Shown: positions 45,199 through 56,036 of the stretch, piece after piece
Numbering within the stretch: position 1 is the first letter of the stretch
Layout: each line of letters opens with the position of its first letter
Source of the DNA: Alternaria dauci
Lineage: Eukaryota > Ascomycota > Dothideomycetes > Pleosporales > Pleosporaceae
DNA length: 64,000 bases
Direction: 5' to 3'
Assembly (NCBI RefSeq): GCF_042100115.1
Contig: NC_091278.1
Span: forward strand, 1,674,001-1,738,000
Translations under genes and position numbers: made by a program
Notes under the pieces: model-generated
The model's database searches: none
What the model was told of the DNA's origin: nothing
What the model saw: the letters and a program-made list of their open reading frames with translations, nothing else

Positions 45199-47174
45199 GC
45201 CCTCTGCTTGCAGTAATGGCAGTGCTAGGAAGAGCACTTACAAGGCGCTGACGTCGCGACCTGGCTCAGGTCGTACACGGGCACCGTATCAGTCTGACCG
45301 CACAAGAGAGGAACTAGGGAAATGTGTCGTGGTGGTGGAACAGAGCATTGCAGTGCCCAGTGTCTCTTATGCGGCGATATATGACACTACCGGGAGGTTT
45401 CCGAGACGAGGAAGGCGCGCGCATTTAGGTCTCAGCCTAATGAGCGCCTTTGTGTGGCCTACGGGCGGCGAGATGGCGACGTCGCGTTGTGTACAGGTGG
45501 ACACCTGGGCAGGCTCGTAGGCGATAAGAACACCTAGAGCGCTGGACCACCCACATATAGCAGCAGATTGCAGAACGCAGATCTACCCGTGTCTGGCACG
45601 CGAGCCACTGTCCATGGACCAGAACTTGCCCCTCTGCAGTCTTCTTGGCCAGCGTCCGGCCTTTCTTCGGCAGCATTCTGCCATGAGCATGCGAGGCTTG
45701 CCGCAGCCGCATCACTTGGAAAGGTAAGGCCTTTGCTGATTATGCGCGAGCTACCAAGTAAACCCCACTCGAATCTGCACATCATCTAACATGTGGAGTG
45801 CTCGACCGAATGTGCCCAACTCCTAGAGTGTTGCAAGTAGCACACGCTGTGCAACTACACTCAGCCTCGGGTCCAACACGTCGCTACCAGGCGCAGATAC
45901 CATGGCCAGATACACTCTGCAGATGCCAGACGTACACTCGAGTATGCCTTCGCTCATCTGTGCCCCCAGCCTGTAGTTGTCGCTTATAAGACACTTGACC
46001 AGCGTCATCATGGCACACGGTTCTACCTACGCTTCCTCGAGTATGGCTGCCTCTGCCTCTGGCTCATGTGGGTCCCGGACGCGTCTTGCCAGTTCATCCT
46101 GCCCTATCTTTCTGACATGATACCGCTGTTTGACGGTACTGACAATCCGTATGTGACCTCGAGGCTGTACAAGGCCCTGTCGCATAAGACTGTTCACCAT
46201 GACACTGAAGTCCAAGAGCAGGCATACCACGCCATCTACTACGTGCCCAATCCTAACGCCTGTATGAATGATCTGAGAGTGTCCCCATGCTCCCTGTGGT
46301 CCTCCAGATAGTCCTCGGTAAGCCATGACGATGTCTTTCCTGACCACCCTCTCAAGGACTACTTTCTTCACAAATTCCGTCTCTGGTCCTGCTTCCATAA
46401 GATCGCATCCTCAATGACATAGCCATTGCAAGAACCGATTACTATATGCGTTGCCGATCTTATTGTAAGCCCCCAGACGATACTGCCGAATCAACTCCGC
46501 AAGATAAAGCACCGAAGACATGGCGAAGCATCGCGTCTTGACAGCGGAGAAAAAAAATGAAACGATGTCTATAATCCACATCAAATACAACATACAACAT
46601 ATAACATACTTAACACAACGCCAATTGTGACTTTGGTCGTCAGTGCTGTGGACCGCCACTGTGCGCTTGTTGCATCTGCTCATTCCTACTCACTTAAGAA
46701 CCGCTTGAACTTTGTTCAACCAAACGGGTGATCTATCTACCGGCGGCCAATCACTATGCGCGGCCTTGCACGCCAGTAATCTTCTGGACCATCGTGGCAA
46801 ATTCTTATGTGCACGTTGTCCGCAGCCGGGAAGTGCTCCCGAGCCAATAGAATGTCGACGTTCGCAAGCACACAGCCGGCATCTGTAATGGGAAATATCT
46901 TCCGTTCTTTGACCCTCTCTTTTTGGCTTGGATCGAAAAAACTGCAGCGAACAGCTATCTCAAAACAGCTGCATAGGCCCATCGAAGATGTCTCGGCTTG
47001 CGCGGTGCAGCGGCCCAGTTCTAAGTCGGAACTACCCAGGTATTGATAGGTCTAGAGTCCTGCTAGTTTCGGATGCGGATCCGTTGCGAATCACAGGATA
47101 TCGGGATCGATCGATGTCTATTATGAGGATTTGATTCAGCGCTATTCTCGGTTTTGCCGCCGTCGCCCTTGCCC
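45199..47174. other. 2 kb without a firm gene
   Basis: Lies between the regulator start (-) and the caleosin stop (-). A 123-codon minus frame (46027-46398) overlaps a long plus frame open from about 45841 to 46311. At most one is real. Region 46500-46700 is AT-rich. I saw no transposon features. Confidence 0.45.
46027..46398 (-). CDS. Uncertain 123-residue open frame
   Basis: ATG to stop with no intron. The translation has plausible composition (FVKKVVLERVVRKDIVMAYR near the start, DELARRVRDPHEPEAEAA near the end), but no domain, signal or membrane segment is recognised. The opposite strand is also open over about 157 codons in one frame, with good codon use (PYLSDMIPLFDGTDNPYV). The true coding strand, if any, cannot be decided. 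It may be a remnant of a decayed gene. Confidence 0.25.
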   Translation of the reverse strand: MEAGPETEFVKKVVLERVVRKDIVMAYRGLSGGPQGAWGHSQIIHTGVRIGHVVDGVVCLLLDFSVMVNSLMRQGLVQPRGHIRIVSTVKQRYHVRKIGQDELARRVRDPHEPEAEAAILEEA

Positions 47175-48119
47175 TCAGTGGCTTTTCTTCTTCTTCATTT
47201 CCAGCTTTCTCTCACGCTTGTCAGCGATTCGTTGAAATATGCTGCCATCGTACACTGCGCGAATGTCCTCCTTGTTATTATTAGCATCGAGGGTAAGCCA
47301 ACAAATCATCCGAAGTGTTACATACCTTCATCATTCGACCATCTTCAGGCCAAAGCGTAATATACGTCGCAGTCCCTGCTCAAGATTAACGTTCTACCCA
47401 TTTCACACCGCTCAAGATTGGACAAAGCTTACACTCGAAGATGAAACCACACGTTCCAATCGGATCATCGAGATCCCTCTGTCCTTTTAACACATTTTTC
47501 AAGTCCCCCACAGTCAGATAGTCTCGTCCATCGGCATATTTTGTAAAAATTTCTTCAAATTTTGAAGGGATAAACCTTCCTTCAGCGTCGTACGTCCCAG
47601 TGTCACTACCGTGCCTTGCCCTGTGCACATTGTGCAAGAAGAGACGAAAGAAAGGATCCGGAAGCCATCCTGAGCACGTGGGATACGAGAAGTTGATATG
47701 AATGACCAAGACGGCGAAGGCAGAGAAGAACAGACCACAGCCTAGGCGGTAGAAACCGACGAAAGTGTCTTGTGGCCAAAGAACACCATCATGGTCTCGG
47801 TCGAAGAAGTCGCAGTGTTGTTGCAGGACTGTTTGATGCGCGTGCTTCTTTGCCCAGTCGTCTTGCGTGCTGCCTTGAGGCGAATCCTCTGACGGGGCGA
47901 AATTTGCGCGCGCAACCGCTATGTGCAATTAGTACAATGGAGTCGAAGTAATGGCGCAACACTCGTATTCGTACCTGTGTGTTGTAGGCGAGAGTTTTCG
48001 CCATTAATGTATGGTTTCCTTTCTTCGGTGACGGGTACGTTGTGGATCGAGTAGACAGGTACCCTGTCGTCTTCCCCACATTCCGCATGTCCATTGACGC
48101 CATCCATCTTTGCAATCAT
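47175..48119 (-). CDS. Caleosin (lipid-droplet calcium-binding heme peroxygenase)
   Basis: Caleosins bind calcium and heme, sit on lipid droplets and oxygenate unsaturated fatty acids. In fungi they affect lipid storage, development and stress responses. Exons 48119-47975, 47918-47433, 47375-47326 and 47270-47175 give 258 residues. The EF-hand is FFDRDHDGVLWPQDT (86-100), preceded by a conserved His (QQHC). A hydrophobic hairpin GLFFSAFAVLVIHINFSYPT contains the second conserved His, and GWLPDPFF is the proline-knot-like turn. HGSDTGTYDAEGRFIPSKFE, GRDYLTVGDLKNVLKGQR and LWPEDGRMMKEDIRAVYDGS are family blocks. The last two exons are missed without splicing at GTAAGC and GTATGT donors. The tail is Lys-rich and reads KKKKSH. 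Confidence 0.95.
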
Positions 48120-49070
48120 AACGGCAACCTTTTCAGTAGTAAATCAGAGAAGTTGTCAAGAGACAAAAGACATCGAAATGGAAAGAAACGCTCTAGCTAT
48201 TCGCCCTTGGGCTGCCACGAAGACTGAGCCGCATGTTCCTATTGGATCAAGGGCTCACCATGACGTCAATGACTCTGGAAATGGTCTTAGTACTGCAGCG
48301 CAACATGTCAAAAGCGTTTTTCAGGATTGTGGTTTACGCTCAGGAACGTCAAGTCTTTACTGTCGTCAGTGTGATGTGTGTATCGTGGCAGTGGGAGCAT
48401 GTATGTGCGTGCATGTCAGCCGTTGTTTCGCGGCTGCTATCTCTCGAAGTGCAGTTCCGCGGCCAATCACTGAAAAGCAACCCTGCTCCCAAAGCGCGCC
48501 CTGGCTTGATCTTCAGGCACGCGTCGAAATTAGATCACTCGCAAATACCTTGCATACACATGTATACTGTCTGCGTGAGTTATACTGTTATGTCTTGTAC
48601 ACCAAGGCGATTCGAATACATAAGATATCTGAGTTGACCATCATACTGAAAACGCATCAATTTCCGTAGTCACTCTTCTAGCTGATGTATTGTAGGAGAA
48701 CTCAATGATACCTCGTCTTACTTAAGCGGAAAGTCTTCACTATGCCTGAGCGTTCCGCTCTACACTTGGGCTACTCAAAGGGAGCACATCTTCCCATGCT
48801 GTCACCCGCATGTGTTGGTTATTGATGTCTTGATGTGGTGAGGTGGTCAGAAGGTTGCACCGATGATGAACGCAGCGAGTCCGATTCGGCTAGCGCGATC
48901 TCGCGGATGAATGACGCGCATGCACGGGACTGCGGGAACACGCGCCTTCTAAATGTCGCGTCTGCATCGCATTCCTCTATTGAGGATGCCGCTCCACTAA
49001 CGCGATACCGGGCTACATGTTGCCGTTGTCGAAGACCGCTTGATCCAACTGATGCGAGTCGCCATCCGCC
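48120..49070. promoter_or_regulatory. Divergent promoter region (caleosin / polymerase eta)
   Basis: 951 bases between the two starts. Short open frames (48094-48669) have no domain and overlap the caleosin leader. No gene is called. Confidence 0.5.
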
Positions 49071-51215
49071 ATGTCGTCCCCATTGCCGGATTTCGATTCT
49101 TCGCAATTCTCGATAACCTCGCCGCGTCGCATACCAAAGTCCGCGTTTACGTACAAGCAGCTACACCAGCTCAAGACGTACAGCCCCCAAACGCCCCTCC
49201 GCGTCATCGCGCACGTCGACCTCGATGCCTTTTACGCGCAATGCGAAACCGTCCGCCTTGGTATCGATCCCTCCAAGCCCCTCGCAGTCCAGCAATGGCA
49301 GGGCCTCATCGCAATCAACTACGCCGCACGCGCATTTGGACTAAGCCGACATGTCACTTCGACGGAAGCATTGAAGCAATGTCCAGATCTGATCCTGCAA
49401 CACGTAGCGACATGGAAGGAGGGCGACGAGAAATGGGCATACCATGAAAACAGCTTCAAGGACATGGCGACGCACAAGGTCAGCCTGGACCCGTATCGCA
49501 TGGAGAGCCGCAAGATTCTGAAGTGCATAAAAGAGGCCTTGCCGGAAAAGGAACAACGCGTGGAGAAAGCAAGTATCGATGAGGTCTTCATGGATCTAAG
49601 TGCCCAAGTGTACACGATATTGCTCGAGAGATATCCCGAATTGAGGGGACCACCACCATACGACGACCCGACAGAACGACTCCCAAAAGTACCTACAACC
49701 GTGTTGGACTGGGCGGCCGACGCGCTTGTCGAGACGGGTGAAGAAGATGGAGAAGATAGGGATCCAGATTGGGATGATGTGTGTATGGTCATCGCATCCG
49801 AGATTGTACGAGATGTGCGGACACGGATCAAAGAAACACTGGGTTACACTTGCTCTGGGGGAGTCGCGAGGAACAAGATGTTGTCAAAACTAGGATCAGG
49901 TTACAAGAAGCCGAATCAACAGACCGTTATCCGGAACCGCGCTGTCAAGCACTTTCTTTCCGATATGAAGTTTACCAAAATCCGAATGCTAGGAGGCAAA
50001 CTAGGAGATGAGGTCGTCGCAATGTTTGGGACGGACAAAGTCAAGGACCTTGTGGAACAGCCATTGGATCAATTGAAGAAGCTTGGCGATGACACAGGCA
50101 GTTGGATATACTCCATTATTAGAGGTGAAGATAATAGCGAGGTGAATCCCCGGACTCAGATCAAAAGCATGCTTTCGGCAAAATCCTTCAGACCCGCCAT
50201 CAACTCGTTCGAGCAAGGTGTGCGGTGGCTGCGCATCTTCGTAGCCGACATATTTTCACGATGCGTAGAAGAGGGCGTGCTGGAGAACAAGAGAAGACCC
50301 AAGAGCATTAACCTGCACCACCGCCAGGGTGCGCAAACGCGAAGTCGACAAGCGCCGATACCCCAGGGCAAACCACTATCAGAAGCCATACTATTTGATC
50401 TCGCCAAAAATCTCTTAGCTCAGGTAGTCGTTGATGGAAGGGCCTGGCCCTGCGCTAATCTCTCCCTGAGCGTCGGAGGCTTCGAAGACGGTATCACGAA
50501 CAACAAAGGCATCGGCGGTTTTTTAGTTCGAGGCGAGGAAGCAAGGGCCATGATGTCGACTGGTAGAGCCGTGAGTGGTGGAGGCGAGCCACCTGCAAAG
50601 CGAAGAAGGACGAAAGGAAATATTGCCAACTTCTTCGGTCCAAGAGACGAGAAGAAGAAAGATTTCGATGCCGCGAGGGCGGTACTTTGGAAAGCACATG
50701 GCGAGTCCACGCGAGATGAAAGTGGAGACGAGGTAGAGGAGACTGGAGAAGATCACGACCCAGTCCACGCACAACAAAACCATGAATTAGAGCGACCTTC
50801 AACACCACCGTTGGAGCGCCAAAGTTCGGATATGGACTTTTGTGCCCCAGGAACACCGCCCTCAGCCCAACCTCAGCCTGCTCCCGCCTCTCCACCACCA
50901 CACAATCAGGACCCAATAACACCAGTCCCTCGAGCCAGGCCTACAGTCCAGCAAAAACCTGTCGATACCTATTTCTGTTCTCGTTGTAATCTCCACCTTC
51001 CGCTGGCGGAAAAGGCCGAACACGAAGACTACCACTTTGCACTAGATCTGTCAAAGGAGATGCGGCATCAAGAAAGAAATCCCCCTTCACTCTCCGTAAA
51101 GAAAGGAGCCAGTGGGTCGAAGCCTTCTAGAGGACGGGGACGACCACCGGGAAGTGCAAGAGGAGAAGCGGTTGAGAAGGGGCAGGCCAAGCTGGCTTTT
51201 GGGAGAGGAAGTTGA
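49071..51215 (+). CDS. rad30: DNA polymerase eta, Y-family translesion polymerase
   Basis: Copies past UV-induced cyclobutane dimers in the nucleus. Intronless, 714 residues. Catalytic acidic residues are D50 (VDLDAFYAQ) and D170/E171 (SIDEVFMDL). INYAARAFGLSRHVT is the eta finger, with the Q-x-W-x-G run before it. SGGVARNKMLSKLGSGYKKPN is the helix-hairpin/thumb entry, and the little-finger domain spans about 330-480. After it lies a PCNA-binding-like segment around GNIANFFGP. A UBZ3 ubiquitin-binding zinc finger follows: C636-x2-C639-x11-H651-x3-H655. The extreme C-terminus (GQAKLAFGRGS) is a second degenerate PCNA-type motif. Motif order is that of Rad30; unlike fission yeast Eso1 it is not fused to an acetyltransferase. 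The start is the first ATG in frame. Confidence 0.96.
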   Translation: MSSPLPDFDSSQFSITSPRRIPKSAFTYKQLHQLKTYSPQTPLRVIAHVDLDAFYAQCETVRLGIDPSKPLAVQQWQGLIAINYAARAFGLSRHVTSTEALKQCPDLILQHVATWKEGDEKWAYHENSFKDMATHKVSLDPYRMESRKILKCIKEALPEKEQRVEKASIDEVFMDLSAQVYTILLERYPELRGPPPYDDPTERLPKVPTTVLDWAADALVETGEEDGEDRDPDWDDVCMVIASEIVRDVRTRIKETLGYTCSGGVARNKMLSKLGSGYKKPNQQTVIRNRAVKHFLSDMKFTKIRMLGGKLGDEVVAMFGTDKVKDLVEQPLDQLKKLGDDTGSWIYSIIRGEDNSEVNPRTQIKSMLSAKSFRPAINSFEQGVRWLRIFVADIFSRCVEEGVLENKRRPKSINLHHRQGAQTRSRQAPIPQGKPLSEAILFDLAKNLLAQVVVDGRAWPCANLSLSVGGFEDGITNNKGIGGFLVRGEEARAMMSTGRAVSGGGEPPAKRRRTKGNIANFFGPRDEKKKDFDAARAVLWKAHGESTRDESGDEVEETGEDHDPVHAQQNHELERPSTPPLERQSSDMDFCAPGTPPSAQPQPAPASPPPHNQDPITPVPRARPTVQQKPVDTYFCSRCNLHLPLAEKAEHEDYHFALDLSKEMRHQERNPPSLSVKKGASGSKPSRGRGRPPGSARGEAVEKGQAKLAFGRGS

Positions 51216-51423
51216 TGATTAATTTGTTTACGATACGTCAATGCTCATGAAAACACCTAGCGTTTGAGAGTGGATGCTTCATGCGTCGATAAATTTTACA
51301 CAATGCAGCTGTCATCCAGCTTCTAGACACATCGCTAGCACAAGCGTGTTCATTTGCTCAATGTCTGCCATAGCATGAGACCGCCAACATGATACGCACA
51401 TGTTGGTCTTCCTGACGAATCGA
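51216..51423. other. Intergenic, convergent 3' ends
   Basis: 208 bases between the stops of polymerase eta and the glycoprotein gene. Nothing else is seen. Confidence 0.5.
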
Positions 51424-53369
51424 CTACACAACTTCAAAGTGCAACCTCACCCACGGCATCTCCTCACTGCCCTCTGGCATCCTATACGTAAAGTTCCAGA
51501 ACTCAAAGTCGCTATATCAGGTTAGCATGCGTTCTTCTGTCTCTCTCTGCGGAAAAGAATCCAGGTCAAACTTACTTGATAACCTCGCCAGCTCCGCCGA
51601 ACAGCCCGTTGAACGTAACCTCGGGTTCCAAATCCACAGATCCGGTAACGTTGACTTGAACACCCTCAACATCCGCCCAGCCTGCCACATCCCTCTTACC
51701 ATCCCAACCGTTCGTGCCCACTAAGAAAGAAAACGCACTTGATGCATTCCCCACTGGGTACTCAAGCTGCAAACTTCCCTCTTCGACCACGACATCCAAC
51801 GCCATACTCTGAGCGTACAGACTCATCCAGCCTACACTTCCGTCCTGCCTCAGCCACTGCACGACTGCGGGATTGAACGAGTTCTGGTTCCTGGCCGGGC
51901 CTCCGACGACAGTCTCGTTGAAAGATTCAGCACCAATAGTCAGATTAGGGGAGAGGTAAGCCGAAATGTTTCGGGGCTCAAAGTCGTACGGTGGAGAGAA
52001 TGCCGAGGTGCTGACAGTATGTGTGCCGGGAAACTTGGACAGAGACGAGAGTGTGGTATTTGGAACTAGCGTGTTGTGGTAGGGCGCCAGGATGGCGATT
52101 AGAGGGCCAATCGCAAAGTCATTCTTGTGGCCCATGGCGTATGGCTAGAAGGATGTCAGCTCTCTCCCACTCTCAAGCGTAGGGGATATGATATAGGAAA
52201 ATGGAGACGGTGCTCCATGCATACCTTCTTGTTGATAGGCGCCATCTCCTTACCCACAAGCGTCCACATTTGCAGCGCCAAGATACTCAGATACTTGTTC
52301 ATATCGAACCCATATGCGCGATCCCACGGGCCAGCCACATTCTTCATGTCCGCATGATACAGGTCCCCCAGTACGGACCAAGTATCGCGAATCATTCTTG
52401 GACCATACTCGCCCATCAAGCTGTCGCTTGGCATATATTTTGCCCAAAGCGTCAGCGCAAACAGCGAAACACCAGCGTAGGTTCCAGAGTTGAACTCGGA
52501 AAGCGTGTTGTCCCGGACAAAGAGGTCGATGACTTCTTTGGCGTAGTTTTCGCCTGCGATTGTCATGTTGGAGTCATTGGCGCGGCGACCGACGTAGCCA
52601 GAAACAAAGGCGCGCATGATGGAAGGGTTGCTGTAGGCAGGGTAGAGATTATCGTCGTCGACGCCGCCAACACGGTAACTGTCTCCGATGGTGGTGTTGA
52701 ACAAGCTTTCCAGCATGTAGTCTTGGACATCTTGGGGGAGAAGATGAGGGAATTCCTCTAGCATAATGACAAATGTCGTGCCGATGAAGCCGCGCCAGTT
52801 TGGATCCCACGAGTTGTAAATCTCAGCTGGATATTGTTCAGTGGCCACAGTTGGCTCCTCTGGATATTTTTGGTAATTGCCAAACCTTGAATCGTGTTAG
52901 TAAGAATATATCTGGAAGAGGCATTGGATAATCCCTTTCGCTGCAAAACTCACCATTGTTGACTTTCGTTCTTGAATTGCCCTCCGATGACATTTTTCAC
53001 GATCCGTACTGCCTGCTCAACATCATCGGCTTCGTTTCGCGCCAACAAGCCAGCTGCATACCAGACGCTTGCTCTGGTCTCGTGCGTCAGAGCAGCAGCG
53101 TCCAAGCTGAAAATGTATGCTCTTTCGTCGTCGTAGTACATGTCCATCCAGTCCATCGACTCATGCAACAAGCCCGTCGCATACGTTTCCGTATCATTGC
53201 GTGAGACTAGACTACCGCCAGCAAACACATGCTGAGCCAGAAGCGTCAACGGCACCCAGAGCCTCGAGGTCCCAATCATGCTGAATGTCACGTAGAGCAG
53301 AAGGTAGAGAGTTTGGCACGCGACATGGCGCTGGCCATTATGCAGCTGCAGTGATTGCGGGCCAAGCAT
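51424..53369 (-). CDS. Uncharacterised secretory-pathway glycoprotein, possible helical-toroid fold
   Basis: Exons 53369-52954, 52885-52225, 52144-51576 and 51511-51424 give 577 residues; all three introns have good donors and keep phase. A hydrophobic segment (TLYLLLYVTFSMIG, about 20-34) may be a signal anchor. Many N-glycosylation sequons (NDT, NES, NTT, NDS, NMT, NTT) point to the lumen or cell exterior. ASVWYAAGLLARNEADDVEQ, NSWDPNWRGFIGTTFVIMLE and GPWDRAYGFDMNKYLS resemble the helix pairs of alpha/alpha-toroid sugar enzymes. I recall uncharacterised ascomycete relatives but no tested function. The C-terminal 200 residues look beta-rich (VTGSVDLEPEVTFNGLFGGA). Catalytic residues cannot be assigned. 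Confidence 0.82.
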
Positions 53370-54979
53370 GGCACTACCAGAGTTTCTCCGCCATGTTTAC
53401 GTGAATGCCGAGGGCTTCGGCACATGCTACTGCGAGATAACGGTGGCTTCGGCCTTGGTGGTCTCTCGCGGTGTGCGTTAGGGCCGGATGATTGTATGGC
53501 TAGCGGGAGAAACTGCGGGATTCAGATGCCAATGTGGAAGGCGAGGCAATGACTCGTGGTCACGGATGTGACAAAACAACATGACTAACCAAGCGTTCAT
53601 GTCACAGTCTCTGCCGCAATGTGGCTTGTACAGTTATTTCTAACGAGCAGATCAGACGGATCGGTACCTACTAGATTGCGTGACTAGCTTTTAGATAACT
53701 GAACCATGTGGTAACAGAAGGGCCGAGCCGCTTCACCTGCTAAACACGATAGGTTGTAGAATCCTGCGAGGCTGCACGACTGCCTTTACCCCCGACGGAC
53801 GAGGCTGCACGAGTCCTCGGAACATGACTACAGCGTTGTGTTACTTGCTCGAAGTTCTTAGTATCGTACTTTCGAGGGGAATACAACTCCAGCTGTCTTC
53901 ATTCCGCAAAGCTGCTCGAGCGTGCGTTTCACAAGACACGGCCATGAACATTAAGCTGAGCATACGCACTGCAGCAGTCAAATTCAAACAGGCTAAAGTA
54001 TACTTCACTTTTCACATATACGGTATGACATCGTCAGGCACAGTCCGGATGTCGGCATGAGATCTGCAACAGTCACCTGTGAGCGGACAGGAAATGACGC
54101 AAGAGGATTGCCGTAGCGTGCTGATGATCGTGTCGATCGGTGGGTAGAGGCTGAATGAGATTGTCACAGAAAATGCAAATCGTTGTGGCGTCAGACGTAT
54201 TGTAGTAAGCAGACCGATAGTCAAGTCGAACAAGCGCAAGACACAAACTGAGTTGTTGTTGTTGTTGTTGTGGTGGTGGTGGTGGTGGTTTCACCGCGAG
54301 GCTGGAGAAGGGATATCGAAGAAGACCAAACTGAGGAGTTAGCACAGTGAGTGGGATCGAGAAGCGTCTGGTCGCAACCCAGTACGTGATCAAAATCGAA
54401 CAGGCGGACACAGTAATGTTTCCTTCTACGCATGCCATGCATGCGCAGATAAGCGTTCATTCGTAAACATCGACTTCGTGGAGCAACGTCCGTGTCGTAG
54501 GTATATACATAGCAAGAAAAGCAGAATCCGGAAATTGATGCATTTGCATGATAGTGATAGCCATAAGCGGAATAAGTGTCCCGATGGAGGCTGCAAGTTC
54601 CATGGTAATGATTGGTTCCGCAGAGCAAAGATCCAGTCGTATGAGGAGAATGAGAAATGAAACCCAATTTCCCAATTAACGTACATAACATCAGACACAA
54701 AAGGAAAACCAGGAAAGTAAATGCTCCTTTGGGCTGCTCAACCGGATTGGAAGAGGTATAGGGTCCATGGCTTGAGATCCCAGGGAAACAAATGTCAATC
54801 CGGATGCTTTTGGTAATGGCAAACTCCCTACGGTACCCGGGTGGTAGAAGATGGATCCATTAAAAAATTAGGTTGGCCAGACTCCAGAGCACCATCCAGT
54901 AGCTTGGAAAGAAAGGGTATCTCCGGGCGCGTTATATCGACGCAGGAACAATAACAAGGCCGTAAGAGGGAGATGGACT
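53370..54979. other. 1.6 kb intergenic region
   Basis: Between the glycoprotein start (-) and the RfeG stop (-). It contains a GTT/GGT microsatellite. Minus-strand frames at 54073-54700 are artefacts of that repeat and of Cys/Tyr-rich AT DNA. No gene is supported. Confidence 0.5.
54252..54289. repeat. Compound microsatellite (GTT)n(GGT)n
   Basis: About six GTT units followed by about six TGG/GGT units, uninterrupted. Located in intergenic DNA. Confidence 0.95.
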
Positions 54980-56036
54980 CTATCTCGTACTGTACCTAGA
55001 GGTGCCAGACTGGGGATTGCGCGATGACTGTGGCTGTTGCGACAAGGGATATTCTACACCAGACTTGTCAGTTGTGGAGTAGCGCAACGACCCAAATCAC
55101 TTACGACGACCATCCGAGGCAATGTAGTAGCCAGGAGCGGCTGCTGCGGCACTAACTGGGGCTTAGCGATAGACCAAATAGGGTTCGTCATAGTAACCAA
55201 AATACCTTGGATTAGAGTATGGGGTCGTCTGGGTGGCCGGCTGGCGTCCATATGGGTCTGGGGTCTGCGCTGGGTAAGAGGAATAAGCAGACTGCGCAGG
55301 GTAATCCCTTCCACTGGGCTGCTGGTAAGATGAGTATGGATCCGCTGGCTGAGTCCTGGGAGCAGCAGAAGCGGGGGAAGTCTGGTATCCTGGATGCGAG
55401 CTTCCATACACGGATGTGGGAGTCGTGGTGTAATGGGGATCACTGCTACCATAGCCTGAAGACGCGTACGTCGTCGCTCTAGACGACGTTGACGACTGGC
55501 GAGGAGGTTGGTCATAGGGATCCGCCGCCGAATGAGACGAACCGTGTTCGTACGGTTTCGTCGGACCCCAATGCTGGCGAGCAGCATGTGTACGAGAGTC
55601 CTGATAAGCCACTAATGAAGCGTTAGGGCCCCCTGGTTTAGTAGTGCGTACTTGAGGACTATGGCTACCTCCACGTCCAATTTCGCCTGGCTGGCGTTCC
55701 TGCTGCCAACGCTGTGAATCCATTTTCAAATCCTGTATCATTTGCTGGGGAGACAAGTTAGCCTTGTAGCCCGACCACGGTCCCATGGCGGCTCAACCTA
55801 CCGATGTGAGAGTGCGATAAGCGGTTATCCAGTAGCCAGGCTGGCCCTGCGTGAGAGTTAGTTTTCCGTCGAGCGGGCGTCGAGAAGAGAAAGGAAAAAG
55901 TGCGGACCTGGTATTCTCCGGTGCCTGTGCCCGGCCTGACGAGCGCATCTGGGCCCAAGTAGCGCTGGATGTCGGCCGTGATGACTTCCCTCGCGATTCC
56001 ATCGCCAGGCACAAACCACTGATTTGCGCGCGACAT
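54980..56036 (-). CDS. rfeG: RfeG-like putative transcription regulator
   Basis: Fungal protein annotated as a transcription factor (RfeG), poorly studied. Exons 56036-55908, 55846-55802, 55744-55206, 55151-55105 and 55053-54980 give 277 residues. The conserved N-terminus is complete only after splicing: MSRANQWFVPGDGIAREV, DIQRYLGPDALVRPGTGTGE, then the 15-residue exon GQPGYWITAYRTLTS, then QMIQDLKMDSQRWQQERQ. This 80-residue block is the family domain. The rest is Ser/Tyr/Pro/Gln-rich and disordered (SSGYGSSDPHYTTTPTSVYG). The last exons encode AAAAPGYYIASDGRR and a Gln/Ser-rich tail. Two very short exons (45 and 47 bases) make it easy to mis-annotate. No DNA-binding motif of a known class is visible, so the regulatory role rests on the family name. 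Confidence 0.87.

Noticed and set aside
54073..54700. Minus-strand frames of 72-159 codons across the GTT/GGT repeat
   Set aside because: They are kept open by the microsatellite (runs of Gln and Thr) and are otherwise Cys/Tyr/His-rich without a domain.
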